The translations under genes and the position numbers were made by a program. Under the pieces are notes generated by a model. That model was not told the DNA's origin. It did not search any database and saw only the letters and a list, made by a program, of their open reading frames with translations. From Membranipora membranacea (lineage: Eukaryota > Bryozoa > Gymnolaemata > Cheilostomatida > Membraniporidae), in the NCBI GenBank assembly GCA_914767715.1, contig OU612072.1:7504001-7564000 (forward strand): a DNA stretch of 60,000 bases, given 5' to 3'. Positions 49,201 to 60,000 of this stretch are shown here, in pieces. Numbering within the stretch: the first letter of the stretch is position 1; every line of letters starts with the position of its first letter.

Positions 49201-52200
49201 CGCCATGTAACAAGATGACAGGCAATTAGATATACACAGCACAATTGTTTACAACTTGTTGACCAAAGATATTTCAGCAGCCCAGAAGGCAAACGTGACC
49301 TTCAATTTGTAACAAAATTACATCAACACCTGATCACAGGAGGCGAACAAAGGGATCCTTTCTGTGAACAAAAACACTTGGAGGTGAACTTTTGACTTGG
49401 AGGATGACGTTAAATATACCACAGGAAATAATATGTAACAACGGAAACAAAGTAGAAACTGACAAGGAAAAAGTCATCTGGATTCATAGATTAATAATCG
49501 ATTCAAATTCATTCCGATTCGCTCCGCTTTTAGAGTGCAAGATTGTGTCAACTTCATAAGTGATGCCAGAAAACCAAAGTGCGCCACTGACCATTGGCTA
49601 GAATGAGATGGTTCTTTAGTGTTTTACCATTGTCTAGTCAAAGTGATCATTTGTCCAGTGGTGGTTAAAGACTGATTGAAATACCAGAATCTGATGACCG
49701 CTGGACATTGTTGCTTATACCAAATAGACCACAGAATCATCCAGGGTTCCCACCCAATCTTAGGTGTACCCGACTTTGCAGAGGCAGTCAATCAAACAAC
49801 CCAGACTAATTACCAGAGATAAATATATGATGATCGTTTTGTGACGTAAATATCAGACTTCTTTGGTTTCTCAGGAATGAAATCCATCATTTCAAAAAAG
49901 TAAGTGATATTACTTATCCATAATCATAGGGTAATCTGTTCAGCTAAAACTTTCATACCCAGTGTCCCCATTAGCCACAGTGCTAATCTCCCCTATCACT
50001 GAAGTAGATTGGACGAACTGAGGCTTGTGGTAAATTACGACACAACGCTAATGTTGATTCCATAGCCTTTTCAAAGAATGTTACGCCAACAAAAACAACT
50101 GTCTTGTTTTTCAGCCAGCATAAATTGCATAACATTACAGTCGGCCTTATATCGTGTCATTCTAGAAGATATAGGAGATGTCTTGGGATGACAGAATACC
50201 TACATGTACTAGGGCCATCTGGCTATCAATGTCTAATTACAAATCAAGACCCACGTGCTATACCAAAGGTGGATTTATACTACCATCAAACAATTTCAGT
50301 TGGCAAAAAAAGAACTTGGTCAATCGGACCATATTATATTACTTCCCGAGGACGCAATGTAGGCGAAGTCACGCGGTTATAGCAATGTAACTTGTTGGCA
50401 CTGTGATTCCATCATCTAGACTAGTTCATAGTTATTACATCACATTACATAACACAGCACAGCTATTATAGGTGTTGACTAAAAAACTACCATCAATCAA
50501 TTCACTTTCCACGTAACATAGTGATAAGAGACATAGCCTTAGATCTATAACTATTTAGCACACGCATCTAAGTAGTGTCATACAGTGCACGAAAGTGCAC
50601 CAGTCAAAGGCTATAATACTAAGATCTGTTGTAATCATTATGTAAGAACGAATTTACATAACAACTCGTTGAACAAAAAATTCAATACCGAGACCAATAT
50701 AGCTAATAAAAAACTTGAGCAGACCAGCTGTTTGTGAACTCAGCATTCAAGTAAAATGTATTATGTAATCGTTTATAGCCAAGAACAAGGACATAGCAAA
50801 TAGCCCTAGGGAAGCTTTCAATCCTCTGCTTACAACAAAAAAACAAAAAACTAACATTGTTTTGTTTAGTGAGCCCATTCACAACATGACAAAACAAACG
50901 AGGGATTGTAAACAGTCTACTCTGATGAATGACACGAGTAGAAAACTAGGTGGCTATCCCTTCTTGCAAGATTGCCCAAACAATAAACATTATTAGCCGG
51001 AACCCGACATAGACATATGGGAGACCCCGCTAACATTGCGAGTGCAGGCCAATTCTGAGCATTAGTGATCGATTCACATTGGCAATGGCCAAGAGAACGT
51101 CCAAACTTCATCAGTATTTCTGACAAGCTGAATTGGCATGAGTTCAACAAGAAGATATGAATGTAGCAACATCTCAGTAGAATTTGATGACATAGACAGT
51201 ATAAACAAAATCGCTGCTGACAGCGTTTTTATACACGGGCACGGCAGCAGTGGTAAACAAAGTGTAGCATTGTACCCATGGTCATCGCAAACAAAGAGAT
51301 AAAAACAAGCGTGAGAGAAAGTGAAAGGTGCGGAGGTCACAGCCGAAAACGAGTTAAGTTTTCTCACCGTAGATTGAAGAATGCTGTTCATCTGTATGTT
51401 TGGTGTAATTAGGACTGAATTTGCTACCGTTGCTGGTGTGCTGTGGTGATGCAATAGACTGGCGACCATGATGTGGAGACAGCTGCCTGTTGAATGAGGG
51501 TGCAGTACCAAGCCCGCTATAGCTATGTGACTTGCGGTGAGGTTTCACAGCAGCTGGGGTGACTTCATCTGGTTTTCTGCTCATCAACTGCAGAGGATAA
51601 AAATAACCATCTTTAGAAGAATGATTACAACACATGGGATCGTATTTTCCCAAGTAGTTTCAAATAGAGAGGCAGTTAAAAGTACACAGTCATCCCTTGA
51701 CTGCTTCTCCGCAGCCATTGAACGGTAAATGTTGTTTTGATTACAGGCAGATTTACGGTGATGATTTAACTGATGTTGTCAACACAAAACCATCAAAGAT
51801 GTATATTTCTTACAATGAGGCCATCGTTATTAGAGAAAACTGAGCAAGAGCAGGTCCTGTAGGAGCCAAAGGTTGTCAAATAATCCATAAAAAAATATCC
51901 TCAAGGTAAAATTCTACTCAAGGCCGCAAGTAAACTCTCAACAACTTATCACTTCTACCTAAACATAAACAGGGAAAGGCAACAAAGTAAAAACACCTAC
52001 AACAATATCGAGAGGTAGTAAAACCAGGGAGAGTGGGATCCCACCGTCCCTGGTAAAACTCAGACACATACCTGTGACTTGTAGGAGCTGATCAGCTGCT
52101 CCTGGTATTTGACGACATCAGACAGCGCTGAGTTAGGGGAGGATGAGGAGGAATTGTTCCCGGTAGGACTAGATGATTGCTGTAGCAGGTTAGGAAAACC

Positions 52201-54119
52201 CGGATACACAGCGAACGGCTCTTTGGGGTATTGCTTACTACTGTTGGAAGAGGTGGAAGTCTTACCTGAAATCGAAAAACAGGATCCAACTTACGTGAAA
52301 CTAAATTAGATATTTGGCTGAAAAGTGATTGATGGTTTTTTAAGACATTTTTAACACGCCATAAAACTGAAGCACCACCACCCTGGTCAGTCCTCCCAAA
52401 TAGCCATTGCCCTCCTCTTCGCAATGATCCAACTTGATCTACATTTTCTCACATATTTTCCGTTGTTATGCAAGAGCAATAAATCATCGTGTTTTTTGCC
52501 TTACATTTTATTTTCATGTAACAATGGGATATGGAGCACCATTAACCACAAATATGACTTTCAATTGCGTCAGTCATTATTTGTCTAGCTTAGGGATATA
52601 AGAACAAAGATAATCCGGGCCAGCTAATCCACAAAATCAGTCTTAGATAATCTTGTAAGTATTGTGGAGTAATCCATTTGCTCTCAGCGGCCACCGCCCA
52701 GTGCTTTTGACAAAGAAAGGCCATCTTCAGGTTGTTATTTACATAAAGCTTAGCGTGGTGATGACCCTGGTGGAAGTTCTGTAGAATGTATGGTGGTTAA
52801 TTATTATTGCCGTCCAAACCATAACTGGGACCATAACTGGCTGACATTATAGAATCATAATCAGGATCAAAAAGACCATCTTCTCAGTACTTTGTAGCCT
52901 AGTTTTTTCAAGTCTGGCTGAGCGTTGTATAATAACCTTATACCACACTGATCCATCTCTGGGCTGGGTATTCGTGGTTAACCACACATAAATCAAAGTA
53001 AGAAAAACACTCGTTAGATCATAGAAGAAGATAAGGTGGAACCGCATCCATTACCATCAGAGCAATGTAGAAGACATGAAACCAGGATACTTTTAATGTA
53101 TGTGGTGGCAAACGAGAATTTGGTGTGGTGTAATTATGCTGTAATGGCGAATTTACGTGATGTTACTCATTTTGCCCTATGAATGGTATGCTACAAATAA
53201 TTCACTATGAGTTCGAATATCAAAGAACAAAATTAAAAGTTATCGTGTAATGTACTAAATGCAGTTTTAGCAGGTAGCATTATTAAAAAGGTTTATTCAA
53301 CAAAGCAATGGATATTTTAGGGCTTTTTCATGCCTGAAACAACAAAATGTGTGACAACACTCACCATGGCCCGAAGACTCCAGTATTTTCTGAGCAGCTG
53401 CTTGCTGTTGCATCATCATCGCTGCCAGAGGGTTGGGCCACAGTCCGGCATACGCTGCCTGCTGCATACCAAGCATAGCTGGATTCATAGCTGCAAGTTG
53501 GCTGCTCATGGCTTGCTGTGCCAGCATACTCTGCATAGCAGCTGCAGATGATAGCCTGGGTTCTCCGATGAGGTCCTCCATACTCCCGGCGGTGGGTAAC
53601 ATGCCCGCCAATCCAGCAAGATGCGCTGAGGCTACACTTATTCCGCTGTCTGTGCTGATTTTTCTCAAAGAGTCATCAGAGCATGTTGAGAGGTTTGAGT
53701 TTTTTCTGGAGGATAGCTTATGCTCCATGGATCTTAGTGGAGAGTTTGAGGTTGAATGTGGACCTTCCGGCATAACGATAATATCCTCTTGGTCCTCAGG
53801 CTCGCATTTAACAACTGATCCAAGCAAAGAAACGACAAAAAATTTACAGTTTATGCAGTCATATAATTCATAATTGGATGCAAGATGAATTCAGCCTGAA
53901 GTTAATCATTTAATTATTTATGGAAACTAATACACATTTATAGTTTATCAAGTAATGTTAATGTCCTAACCCGACCCCTCCCAAACTATTTTTGTCAGAA
54001 TATAGCAGGCTGTATCAGAGAAAGTATACGTGGAGACGGATCCTCACATAGATAACCATAGTCAATGCCTAACATGTCCTTCTAACTATGTCTCTCTTAC
54101 CTGTTAAGCTTTGTTGCAT
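40038..54119 (-). CDS. bZIP transcription factor, PAR/NFIL3-like
   Basis: Eight coding exons with consistent phases: 54101-54119, 53365-53814, 52072-52265, 51368-51587, 48165-48368, 47027-47322, 45947-46119 and 40038-40269, giving 595 aa. The bZIP domain sits at residues about 462-525. Basic region [20 protein letters not shown] matches the PAR (HLF/TEF/DBP) and NFIL3 signature NNEAAKRSR. Zipper heptad positions are I490, L497, L504, M511 and L518. The long N-terminal part has a VKCEPE motif (consensus sumoylation form), a Met/Gln/Ala-rich segment, Ser/Pro-rich linkers and two RKRK clusters. Family role: nuclear dimer binding palindromic sites, often in circadian or metabolic control. Longer than vertebrate relatives (about 300-460 aa). 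Divergent from LRRC61. Confidence 0.85.
42858..42875. repeat. 18-bp palindrome
   Basis: GTCACCTAGATAGGTGAC: 8-bp complementary arms around two central bases. It lies 10 bp from the next inverted repeat. Confidence 0.8.
42886..42932. repeat. 15-bp perfect inverted repeat
   Basis: GACCTGAAAACTTGT and its exact complement are separated by 17 nt, which themselves can form a 5-bp stem (ATCAT/ATGAT). Confidence 0.85.
45947..46119 (-). CDS. bZIP exon 7, basic region and zipper
   Basis: Acceptor GGTTTTGCAG. Encodes [20 protein letters not shown] through the zipper to LTTL plus AA of a lysine codon. The donor GTGAGT overlaps an in-frame TGA (45943-45945): if unspliced, the protein stops after K519; if spliced to 40269 it continues in phase. 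Confidence 0.95.
47027..47322 (-). CDS. bZIP exon 6
   Basis: Acceptor TTTATTGCAG, donor GTGAAT. Encodes [18 protein letters not shown], a Ser/Pro linker and a second basic cluster SRKRKPAS, ending VGPSGK in phase 0 directly before the bZIP exon. Confidence 0.85.
48165..48368 (-). CDS. bZIP exon 5
   Basis: Acceptor TTGTCTGCAG, donor GTGAGC. Ser/Thr/Pro/Asn-rich and ends with the basic cluster [10 protein letters not shown]. Confidence 0.8.
48808..49218 (+). other. 136-codon ORF inside a bZIP intron, unassigned
   Basis: Longest open frame not explained by an exon of a recognised gene. It lies opposite to the host gene in intron 4. No domain or family was recognised and composition is unremarkable; it may be chance or a decayed mobile element. 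Confidence 0.15.
51368..51587 (-). CDS. bZIP exon 4
   Basis: Acceptor CTCTGCAG, donor GTGAGA. Ser/His/Pro-rich linker without a recognised domain. Confidence 0.8.
52072..52265 (-). CDS. bZIP exon 3
   Basis: Acceptor TTCGATTTCAG, donor GTATGT. Encodes a Ser/Asn-rich linker ending [15 protein letters not shown]; ends in phase 0. Confidence 0.8.
53365..53814 (-). CDS. bZIP exon 2, N-terminal regulatory part
   Basis: Acceptor TTGGATCAG, donor GTGAGT. Encodes [18 protein letters not shown], a Ser-rich stretch ([18 protein letters not shown]) and a Met/Gln/Ala-rich stretch ending QKILESSG. Confidence 0.85.
54101..54119 (-). CDS. bZIP exon 1, start codon
   Basis: ATG gives MQQSLT plus one base; donor GTAAGA. 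The exon begins near 54144 after CTACAG, so a 5'UTR exon lies upstream. The frame is open to that acceptor, so the start is likely but not proven. Confidence 0.6.
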
Positions 54120-54144
54120 TGGTGGGTGGCTTTCTATGATTCTT

Positions 54145-55582
54145 CTGTAGTTGTATTTTCAATTTATCCAGAGGTAGAGAATATCCTACAAGGCTAGTAT
54201 AGTAAATGAAACCAGATATAGAATAGATAGTGGAAGGTAATAACTGTGACTGCTGATTTCCCACCACTCTAGTTATCTATCAATGAATGAGTGTTCTCTT
54301 TCCTGTGTTTTTCCCCAGTGTTAGAGAATGTTGCAAGTGCTTGCAAGGTGTGCTAGAGAATGAATGACTTGCAGAGCACCTTGAGATGGTTTCCAGCTTT
54401 GATGACACTCCAGCCAGTGAAAATGGAGGCTGGCAGGTGATTGAATGGTTTCTCTGGACACCATCCCACTGTCAGTGCTTGCTGGTGCATGTCCCCATGT
54501 CTAAGGTCATAAGGGAAATGAGGCACTTGATTGGTCATATTTGTAATTACGTAATCACTTTAGCGTGATATCTAGAAAGGTTAACCCGAGTTCCTATAAA
54601 TCTTTTGCTTAGGAGGAAATAAGCTTATAAGCTTCCTTGGTAACCATTTTCTTCTAATTCCATTTTTAGATGAGATTTGAGGAGATTATTTTTCTACTAA
54701 ATTAGAGATATTATAGGTAGGGACAATCAAGTCAGTCATAGCTGATTAAAAAAGAACTGTCCATTATCAACTACTAGTATGTCTAGTGGCCATGCACCAA
54801 CTTCAGACAAATACATATAATTGACTTCCTAATTTAACTCAGTCCTATGAGAGTGAGTGAAAATTACTTTTTTGACTTACTTTTACTCTTTAGCCTATCT
54901 CCGAATGAGAGAATGGTCGAAATTGTCCCTGCCCAGACTAACAGCTGTCACTGAATGACACTGTAGACTTTGACTCTAAGGATTTTAACTAAGTTTGCTT
55001 AATCCTCTGCTACCGTTAGCATTTGCTGATTGAGGAGTCAGGAAATTTACAAACTAACCACCAAGGTGTAATAGCCATAGGTTTCTCCTTGAAACAATAA
55101 ATCTATACTCTACAAACAATGGATTATGTTAAATATGAGGTGGAGGGTTGGGGCAAAGTGTCCGAGTCCTTGTACTATCTGTGTTAGAATGTTCTTGGTG
55201 GCTGTGAGTTTATGCTTTAAGCCACCTTGTTTTGAATATCTGGTATAGCCGATCAATGCAAAGTTGTTCCAAGGAATCACTGTTACTCCTTGCTTGCTCA
55301 GTTAGGTGCAGCTTTGGAGATTTTGAGAGTTTCATATTATCTCCAAAGCTGCACCTGCCTCTGCTTGCTATATGTGATGAATGGTGGGGATGAACTGGAA
55401 GAGATATCCATGTGCTGTTTGCAAAGTCTCATTTCATATCGACTACATTAATATCCCTATCTGTTCATTTTCACCACAAATCTTAACTTAATCAGTAGGC
55501 ATTTACCTAGACTAGTTTGTTGACTACGCTATTTGATTGCCACATTCCACGATATAGGTATGCTACAACCATATTTTTTCAG
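54145..55582. promoter_or_regulatory. Divergent intergenic region, bZIP / LRRC61
   Basis: About 1.4 kb between the two start-proximal exons, which point away from each other. It could hold both promoters. No TATA box or recognised motif was assigned; an 18-bp inverted repeat lies at 55304-55356. Confidence 0.35.
55304..55356. repeat. 18-bp perfect inverted repeat
   Basis: AGGTGCAGCTTTGGAGAT and its exact complement are separated by 17 nt, between the divergent genes. Confidence 0.85.
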
Positions 55583-55600
55583 GGAGTGAGAAGTTGAGTG

Positions 55601-55736
55601 ATGGCAAGTGGAGATCCCAATAATTCTGGCATATTGACTGCCGAGATGCTGAAATCTCTAAGTAATGAGTTTGACATAGAGAGTATACATACCATATCAC
55701 TGACAAGAAGAGATCTCAATGATATTTCTGTCATCA
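55601..55736 (+). CDS. LRRC61: LRRC61 exon 1
   Basis: Exon begins at 55583 after TTTTTTCAG. Donor GTAGGT at 55737 leaves one base, which joins exon 2 to give DISVISGCVGMERL. A second GT three to five bases later would break the frame. Confidence 0.85.
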
Positions 55737-58467
55737 GTAGGTGATGTCTCATATCTCCATATCTAACTAATTAGCCTGTCTTGACATTCTTTGTTGTTGG
55801 GGAAACAAGGCGCAAAGTTCCCCTCAGCTTGGTTTGTGGGTGGAGGGAACATCCACCAAATGTCATTGCAAGTCTGTACAGTAATATTTACTTCAGCACA
55901 TACTCATCTTGACCGACTAGAAGAGTCGTTTACACAATCACCCTGGAGGGTCTAAGTTGTTTTTATCAGACAGCAATAGTAAGGCCAATTAGCAAAACAG
56001 CTTGATTATTAGGGTACATTGTAACACTAATTTATGACCAACTATATGCTGTAAACAAAACAATTTAGTTAGATTGAAGCAAGAGTAACAAGGGAACACA
56101 GAAAAAAACTGTTCATTTATAAAGTTATACAGAACCTTGTCTGGTGGTTGTTCAGCAGGCTTGAGGCATAAGATGAAATAAAACATATATAAAATATATG
56201 TATATATAAATTATATATATATTTACATATTATTTGTAAAGTTGTGTTCATGTGTTTTTGACAATAGCCCAAGCGACACAACATTGTGATGTAAGAAGTA
56301 GATGAATTTCCCATGATGGAAACATTTGACAGTTTTTTAACAAGTTAAGCACTATCAATCCTGTCTGTATGAGCTTTGTGCAGTTTGTCAAGTCAGGCTT
56401 CTTCGCTCTGCTGTCTAGGATGCATTGCTTTTCCAGTATACAACACAATATTCTCAGCTGTCATATTCTTACAGGTGGTTGTGTCGGTATGGAGAGACTG
56501 GATCTATCATATAACTCTATCAGTAAGTTATACTCACTGAGTACTTTGACTAATCTACTCACCCTCGACTTATCTGGTAACAATCTCTCCTCTCTTGATG
56601 GCCTACAGAGCCTAGATAAGCTGGAGAAACTGGATCTATCAGGCAACTATATAGGTGAGCATAACATCTCTAGCTATACCTGAGGTAAGCTGGAACAGTA
56701 ATTCAAATGGTCATATTAGACCAAACAACATCGTCTTTCTACAGTAATAACTGCATCAGGGATATTTTCTATCTTTTACAAATTGCTCTGTCAATATCAT
56801 CTCAGTTCCCTTTGGTCTACTTATGAGCCAATGAATGGGGCGGTTTGACTTCCTTTGTCATTGCCTTGTTTCAGCAACATGCTATAAAAGTATGTACCCT
56901 GTCGATCAGGGATTGAAAACCATCCTATCTGATCTGCAAGAATTCCCTGCCTTCACAAGTTGAAAACGCTTCCACTAAAATATGCACAGATAAATAATGT
57001 AGTGTATCTTTCATCAGGCATACATCATAGCATCAGGTATCATAGCATCAGGCCATACATCATCATAGCAGTCCACTTTATTTATACTAACTCCTCTTCA
57101 ATTTCGGCACTGACAAGATAACTCTTAATTGTTGACTTGCAGGAAGTGTAGATATTTTACGACCTCTCAAACCACTGGACTGTTTGAGAGACCTCAGGCT
57201 ACATAACTCAGTGCGGGATGTCAGTAACCCTCTCTGTATGAGACAGAATTACAAGCAGGAGATGTGTGACTACATGCCTAAACTCAATACTCTGGATGGC
57301 GAAGTTTTGAAGGGTCCAAGTAAGTGTGAAAAATATCAACCTCATGCCTATCTCAAGTTTAAGGAGGCGATTGGGTGTGTTAAAACTAAAACAGAAGTCA
57401 GTAAAATATGATTTATGATGATACAGTCATTGAACGACATGCTTTTAATGAATTGCTGGATAGAAAGTCACTGCTCTGGCATACACCCTTTGGACTATCA
57501 GATGCTGTGAGAGTGAGATGTTTAAGCAGCCGTTGCTGGCTCTGGAAGTTGTTTCTTCAACTGATGTATTGACCCTATATTTTACCCTTATGCATCCTTT
57601 AATACAAGCGGGCAGTTATGTCTCAAGCTCCCTGATACGAACACGAACAATGATTGGTGAAGGGAGTTGCTCTCTCGTTGACAAAGAGCAGAGAACTCCT
57701 ATGCAATGAAAGGTTGATGAATATCTATGATATATTTTCTCTTTATGATATGCTCCATGATATAAGATTAATTCTTTTACAGTTGCTAGACAAACTAATT
57801 ATCAGCTTACCACTTCAGGCAAGAGTAAAAGGATGTATCCTCTGATGGAGCAGGCAATTTATTTAATCATTCAATTCCTATTTTGTCCACTATATTTTAT
57901 TGTTTTGTATTTAAGATGCGGAGGTTTTCAAAATGATAGCTGACTTAGAGCGAGAACTGGCTGATAGAAAGTCACAGGGTGGGTCCAGTAGTTTAAAACT
58001 TGTTGAACCACCCGCAGAGATTCCTTCTGACATATTCTCTGTCGAACATTCAACAGACAGTCAGCTAACTGAGGCTCAACAACAATTCAGGTTCGTTGGA
58101 ATTAAGTAATAACAAGTAATGAAAAGTAGGTTTAACTCAACTGCAGATTTAATACAGTAATTTACCTAGCTGAGAAATTGCTGGGACTAAAAAACATATC
58201 TCTAGTTTGTTTAAAATAAGGCTGACAAACACTTTCACCAAGTTTTGCAGCCACCTAAGCTATTTAGTATCTGATGTTTACATCACACTTTTGTCTATTT
58301 ACCCACACTGAGAGTTGAGACCTACTGTAAATAATAATTTGAGACAGTTAAAATTTCTGCTTTTATTAAGCAGGGAGAGTGTTGAAAGCTGTAATGTCCT
58401 GAGTAAGAAGAGTGAGGAGCTGATTAAACAAACACAACTCAAACTGCAGAGTAGAGAAAAGGTCTGA
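55601..58467 (+). CDS. LRRC61: Leucine-rich repeat protein LRRC61, complete
   Basis: Five coding exons: 55601-55736, 56475-56654, 57143-57319, 57916-58090 and 58374-58467; phases match, giving 253 aa (human about 259). An in-frame TGA at 55595 fixes the ATG. Seen: N-terminal ILTAEMLKSLSNEFDIESIH aligning with the human LLKSRTGEFSLESI segment; LRRs such as MERLDLSYNSISKL, LLTLDLSGNNLSSL and LEKLDLSGNYIG (residues about 48-106); an LRR cap with VSNPLC and MPKLNTLDGEVL; and a C-terminal helical tail (EAQQQFRESVESC, aligning with human EACRQFQDTLQEC). Probably a protein-protein interaction scaffold; its function is poorly known. Confidence 0.9.
56475..56654 (+). CDS. LRRC61: LRRC61 exon 2, leucine-rich repeats
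   Basis: Acceptor ATTCTTACAG, donor GTGAGC. Encodes three 22-residue LRRs of the SDS22-like type. Confidence 0.95.
57143..57319 (+). CDS. LRRC61: LRRC61 exon 3, LRR cap
   Basis: Acceptor GACTTGCAG, donor GTAAGT. Encodes the last repeat and the cap with SNPLC and TLDGE. Confidence 0.93.
57916..58090 (+). CDS. LRRC61: LRRC61 exon 4
   Basis: Acceptor GTATTTAAG, donor GTTCGT (weak). Encodes FKMIADLERELADRKSQ and the segment up to EAQQQF. Confidence 0.8.
58374..58467 (+). CDS. LRRC61: LRRC61 exon 5, C-terminus
   Basis: Acceptor TATTAAGCAG. Encodes RESVESCNVLSKKSEEL and a helical end to TGA. Confidence 0.85.
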
Positions 58468-59445
58468 TGGAAGAATCAAAACTACATCAAGTAGAAACGT
58501 TGGATAGAAGCGAGAGAGAGAAGATGACTCAGATTTTCATAGCTCAAGCAACCCTCAAAACAACCACGGCGACTTTTTTACTATACGATCAGTAGGCACA
58601 AGAGCATGCTGTAGTTCATATTGACAAAGCTCGCAATCGAAACAACTTCCAACGCTGCAACTGCAGAATTAAATTCTGGACATATATGTGAGCCTGGTTG
58701 GAAGCTGGCTTTTTTCAACTTTATGTAATTTTGATCTTTCCACGAAATCTTTGGCGAGGCAATCCTATTTACCTGTAGGAAGTATAGATAAAGTAATAGT
58801 GCTATATGTAGTAATACATTCTGTTTCAATGGAATCGGCACCACAAACGGCACTTCAGCACCACTAATGTATTAGTTCATTCAAATTCATACTAATACAT
58901 CATGAAATGAAATCATGGAATAGAGAAAACCTATCATTGTTGAAAATACCTAACCTGTCTTGCTCTTGATGACTCAATATCTTTTTGTTAAATGTGTGTG
59001 ACCTCTACTGTTAATATATTTGTATTGATACAGCCGCCATAGAACAAATATTTTACAAAATCAATTGGTTTGTCTAGACCAGTAAGTTTTGGGAAATTTT
59101 AATAATTAATCCTGTTTTCAATAGTTATCAGAACTAAGAAGCCTTCTTTAATTCTGATATTGAAAAGTGATTACGCAAACTTTAAGTTTTGATCAGTTAC
59201 AATTATTCAATATGGTATTGTTGACAATATTTACGTTGCTACAACACGATGTAGGTTACTAAAACAGAAGAGCACTTTCTGGTGACTAATAGTGAATACC
59301 TACACTTCCATGGCAGTTTCTATTACAACATTGAAACATATGCTTGTACTTGCTAAACACGTGTGAGTGAGAGTCAACAGCAACGCTGATTCTGATTCTA
59401 ATGAACAGGGACTTGAATCTGAAAACTTAACTAAAAAGGTTCAAC
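58468..59445. other. Intergenic, LRRC61 to ankyrin-like gene
   Basis: Short spacer without recognised gene or repeat; includes the LRRC61 3'UTR and the promoter of the next gene if both are as drawn. Confidence 0.4.
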
Positions 59446-60000
59446 ATGCATGGTATGATAACGGGATATGTTCCGGTTGGAGTGTCAACGGCTGAAAAAC
59501 TGTATTTCAAGCTGCTAGATTTTCTTCATGGTGAGAGCAGTTTCGATCGCTTTGATATGCTGTCAGCTCTCAGCAGTGTAGGCACCATGGCACTCAGAGA
59601 CCTGATAGACTCAGTAGGGGATGGAGAAAAAGTATGTAAGCTTTTTCAGCAACCAGTCTATCCAGCCAAGCAGACAGTTTTGCATTTTGCGGCAAGGATC
59701 CAACATCCTTTGCATATTGTGTTTATGTTGGACACTATAGATGCTAGCACTAGTAGCATGTTTGATTTAGTGAGGACCCGTGATGAAACAGGACAAACTT
59801 TCTTCTATAATATCAAAACTTCATCAGACCAGGTAATCTCAGCAGCTAAAGGTAAACTAGATACTCAGCAGTGGGCGGAGTTAATGTGCACACAAGACAA
59901 TGAAGGCGGAACTTGGCTTCACACTGCAGCAGGAACTTTACAGGTAGATGCAGTAAAGCTCATATTGGAGAGTTTAGAACCGGAAAGCCGATGGTTTCTG
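59446..60000 (+). CDS. Ankyrin-like protein, 5' part, cut by window end
   Basis: ATG at 59446, with an in-frame TAA 18 bp upstream, opens 185 codons without a stop or intron up to the window edge. Two ankyrin-like helices are visible: TVLHFAARIQHPLHIVFML (residues 77-95) and DNEGGTWLHTAAGTLQVDAV (151-170) followed by KLILESL. Between them, DETGQTFFYNI looks like a degenerate repeat start. The N-terminal 70 residues (GYVPVGVSTAEKLYFKLLDF) match no family I recognise. Probably a protein-binding scaffold. It could be one exon or the first of several. Confidence 0.65.
   Translation, partial: MHGMITGYVPVGVSTAEKLYFKLLDFLHGESSFDRFDMLSALSSVGTMALRDLIDSVGDGEKVCKLFQQPVYPAKQTVLHFAARIQHPLHIVFMLDTIDASTSSMFDLVRTRDETGQTFFYNIKTSSDQVISAAKGKLDTQQWAELMCTQDNEGGTWLHTAAGTLQVDAVKLILESLEPESRWFL

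Noticed and set aside
50104-50390. Two overlapping plus-strand ORFs of 92 and 70 codons
   Set aside because: They overlap each other in different frames and show no recognisable domain.
1-60000. CRISPR arrays, operons, ribosome binding sites and prophage
   Set aside because: The window is spliced animal DNA; no regularly spaced direct repeats or bacterial gene layout were seen.

Overview
This is animal (metazoan) nuclear DNA: AT-rich, with spliced genes, GT-AG introns of very different sizes, and several small DNA-transposon relics. Gene content (an SDR39U1 homologue, an LRRC61 homologue, a PAR/NFIL3-like bZIP factor and a probable bHLH E-protein) indicates an invertebrate, possibly an early-branching lineage such as a sponge. 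The lineage is an inference; no species was recognised. Exon chains were built by eye from splice sites, phase and family resemblance, with no transcript data.

Layout. (1) 3714-28540, minus strand: the 5' part of a probable E-protein (TCF3/4/12, Daughterless) gene made of very small exons in long introns. It has an AD1-like activation motif, but its bHLH domain is not in the window and should lie left of position 1. Its introns hold a pogo-like element (18425-18986) and many unassigned short ORFs. (2) 28541-32927: intergenic, repeat-rich, with a 19-bp minisatellite just left of it (26164-26401), two strong hairpins (30366-30451, 30602-30682) and an inverted-repeat element (31434-32372). (3) 32979-37726, plus strand: complete SDR39U1 gene, six coding exons, 297 aa; one intron carries two tandem TTAA-flanked MITEs (34343-35094). 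(4) 40038-54119, minus strand: complete bZIP gene, eight coding exons, 595 aa, convergent with SDR39U1. A separate orphan coding exon lies at 39464-39655. (5) 55601-58467, plus strand: complete LRRC61 gene, five coding exons, 253 aa, divergent from the bZIP gene. (6) 59446-60000, plus strand: the start of an ankyrin-like protein, open at the window edge.

The genes look like unrelated housekeeping and regulatory genes rather than one system. No new multi-gene system was found. The most useful leads are the pogo-like element with a 50-codon DNA-binding ORF, the tandem MITEs sharing one TTAA, the pre-miRNA-like hairpin at 30602-30682, the in-frame alternative N-terminus of the E-protein gene, and the stop codon hidden in a splice donor of the bZIP gene.
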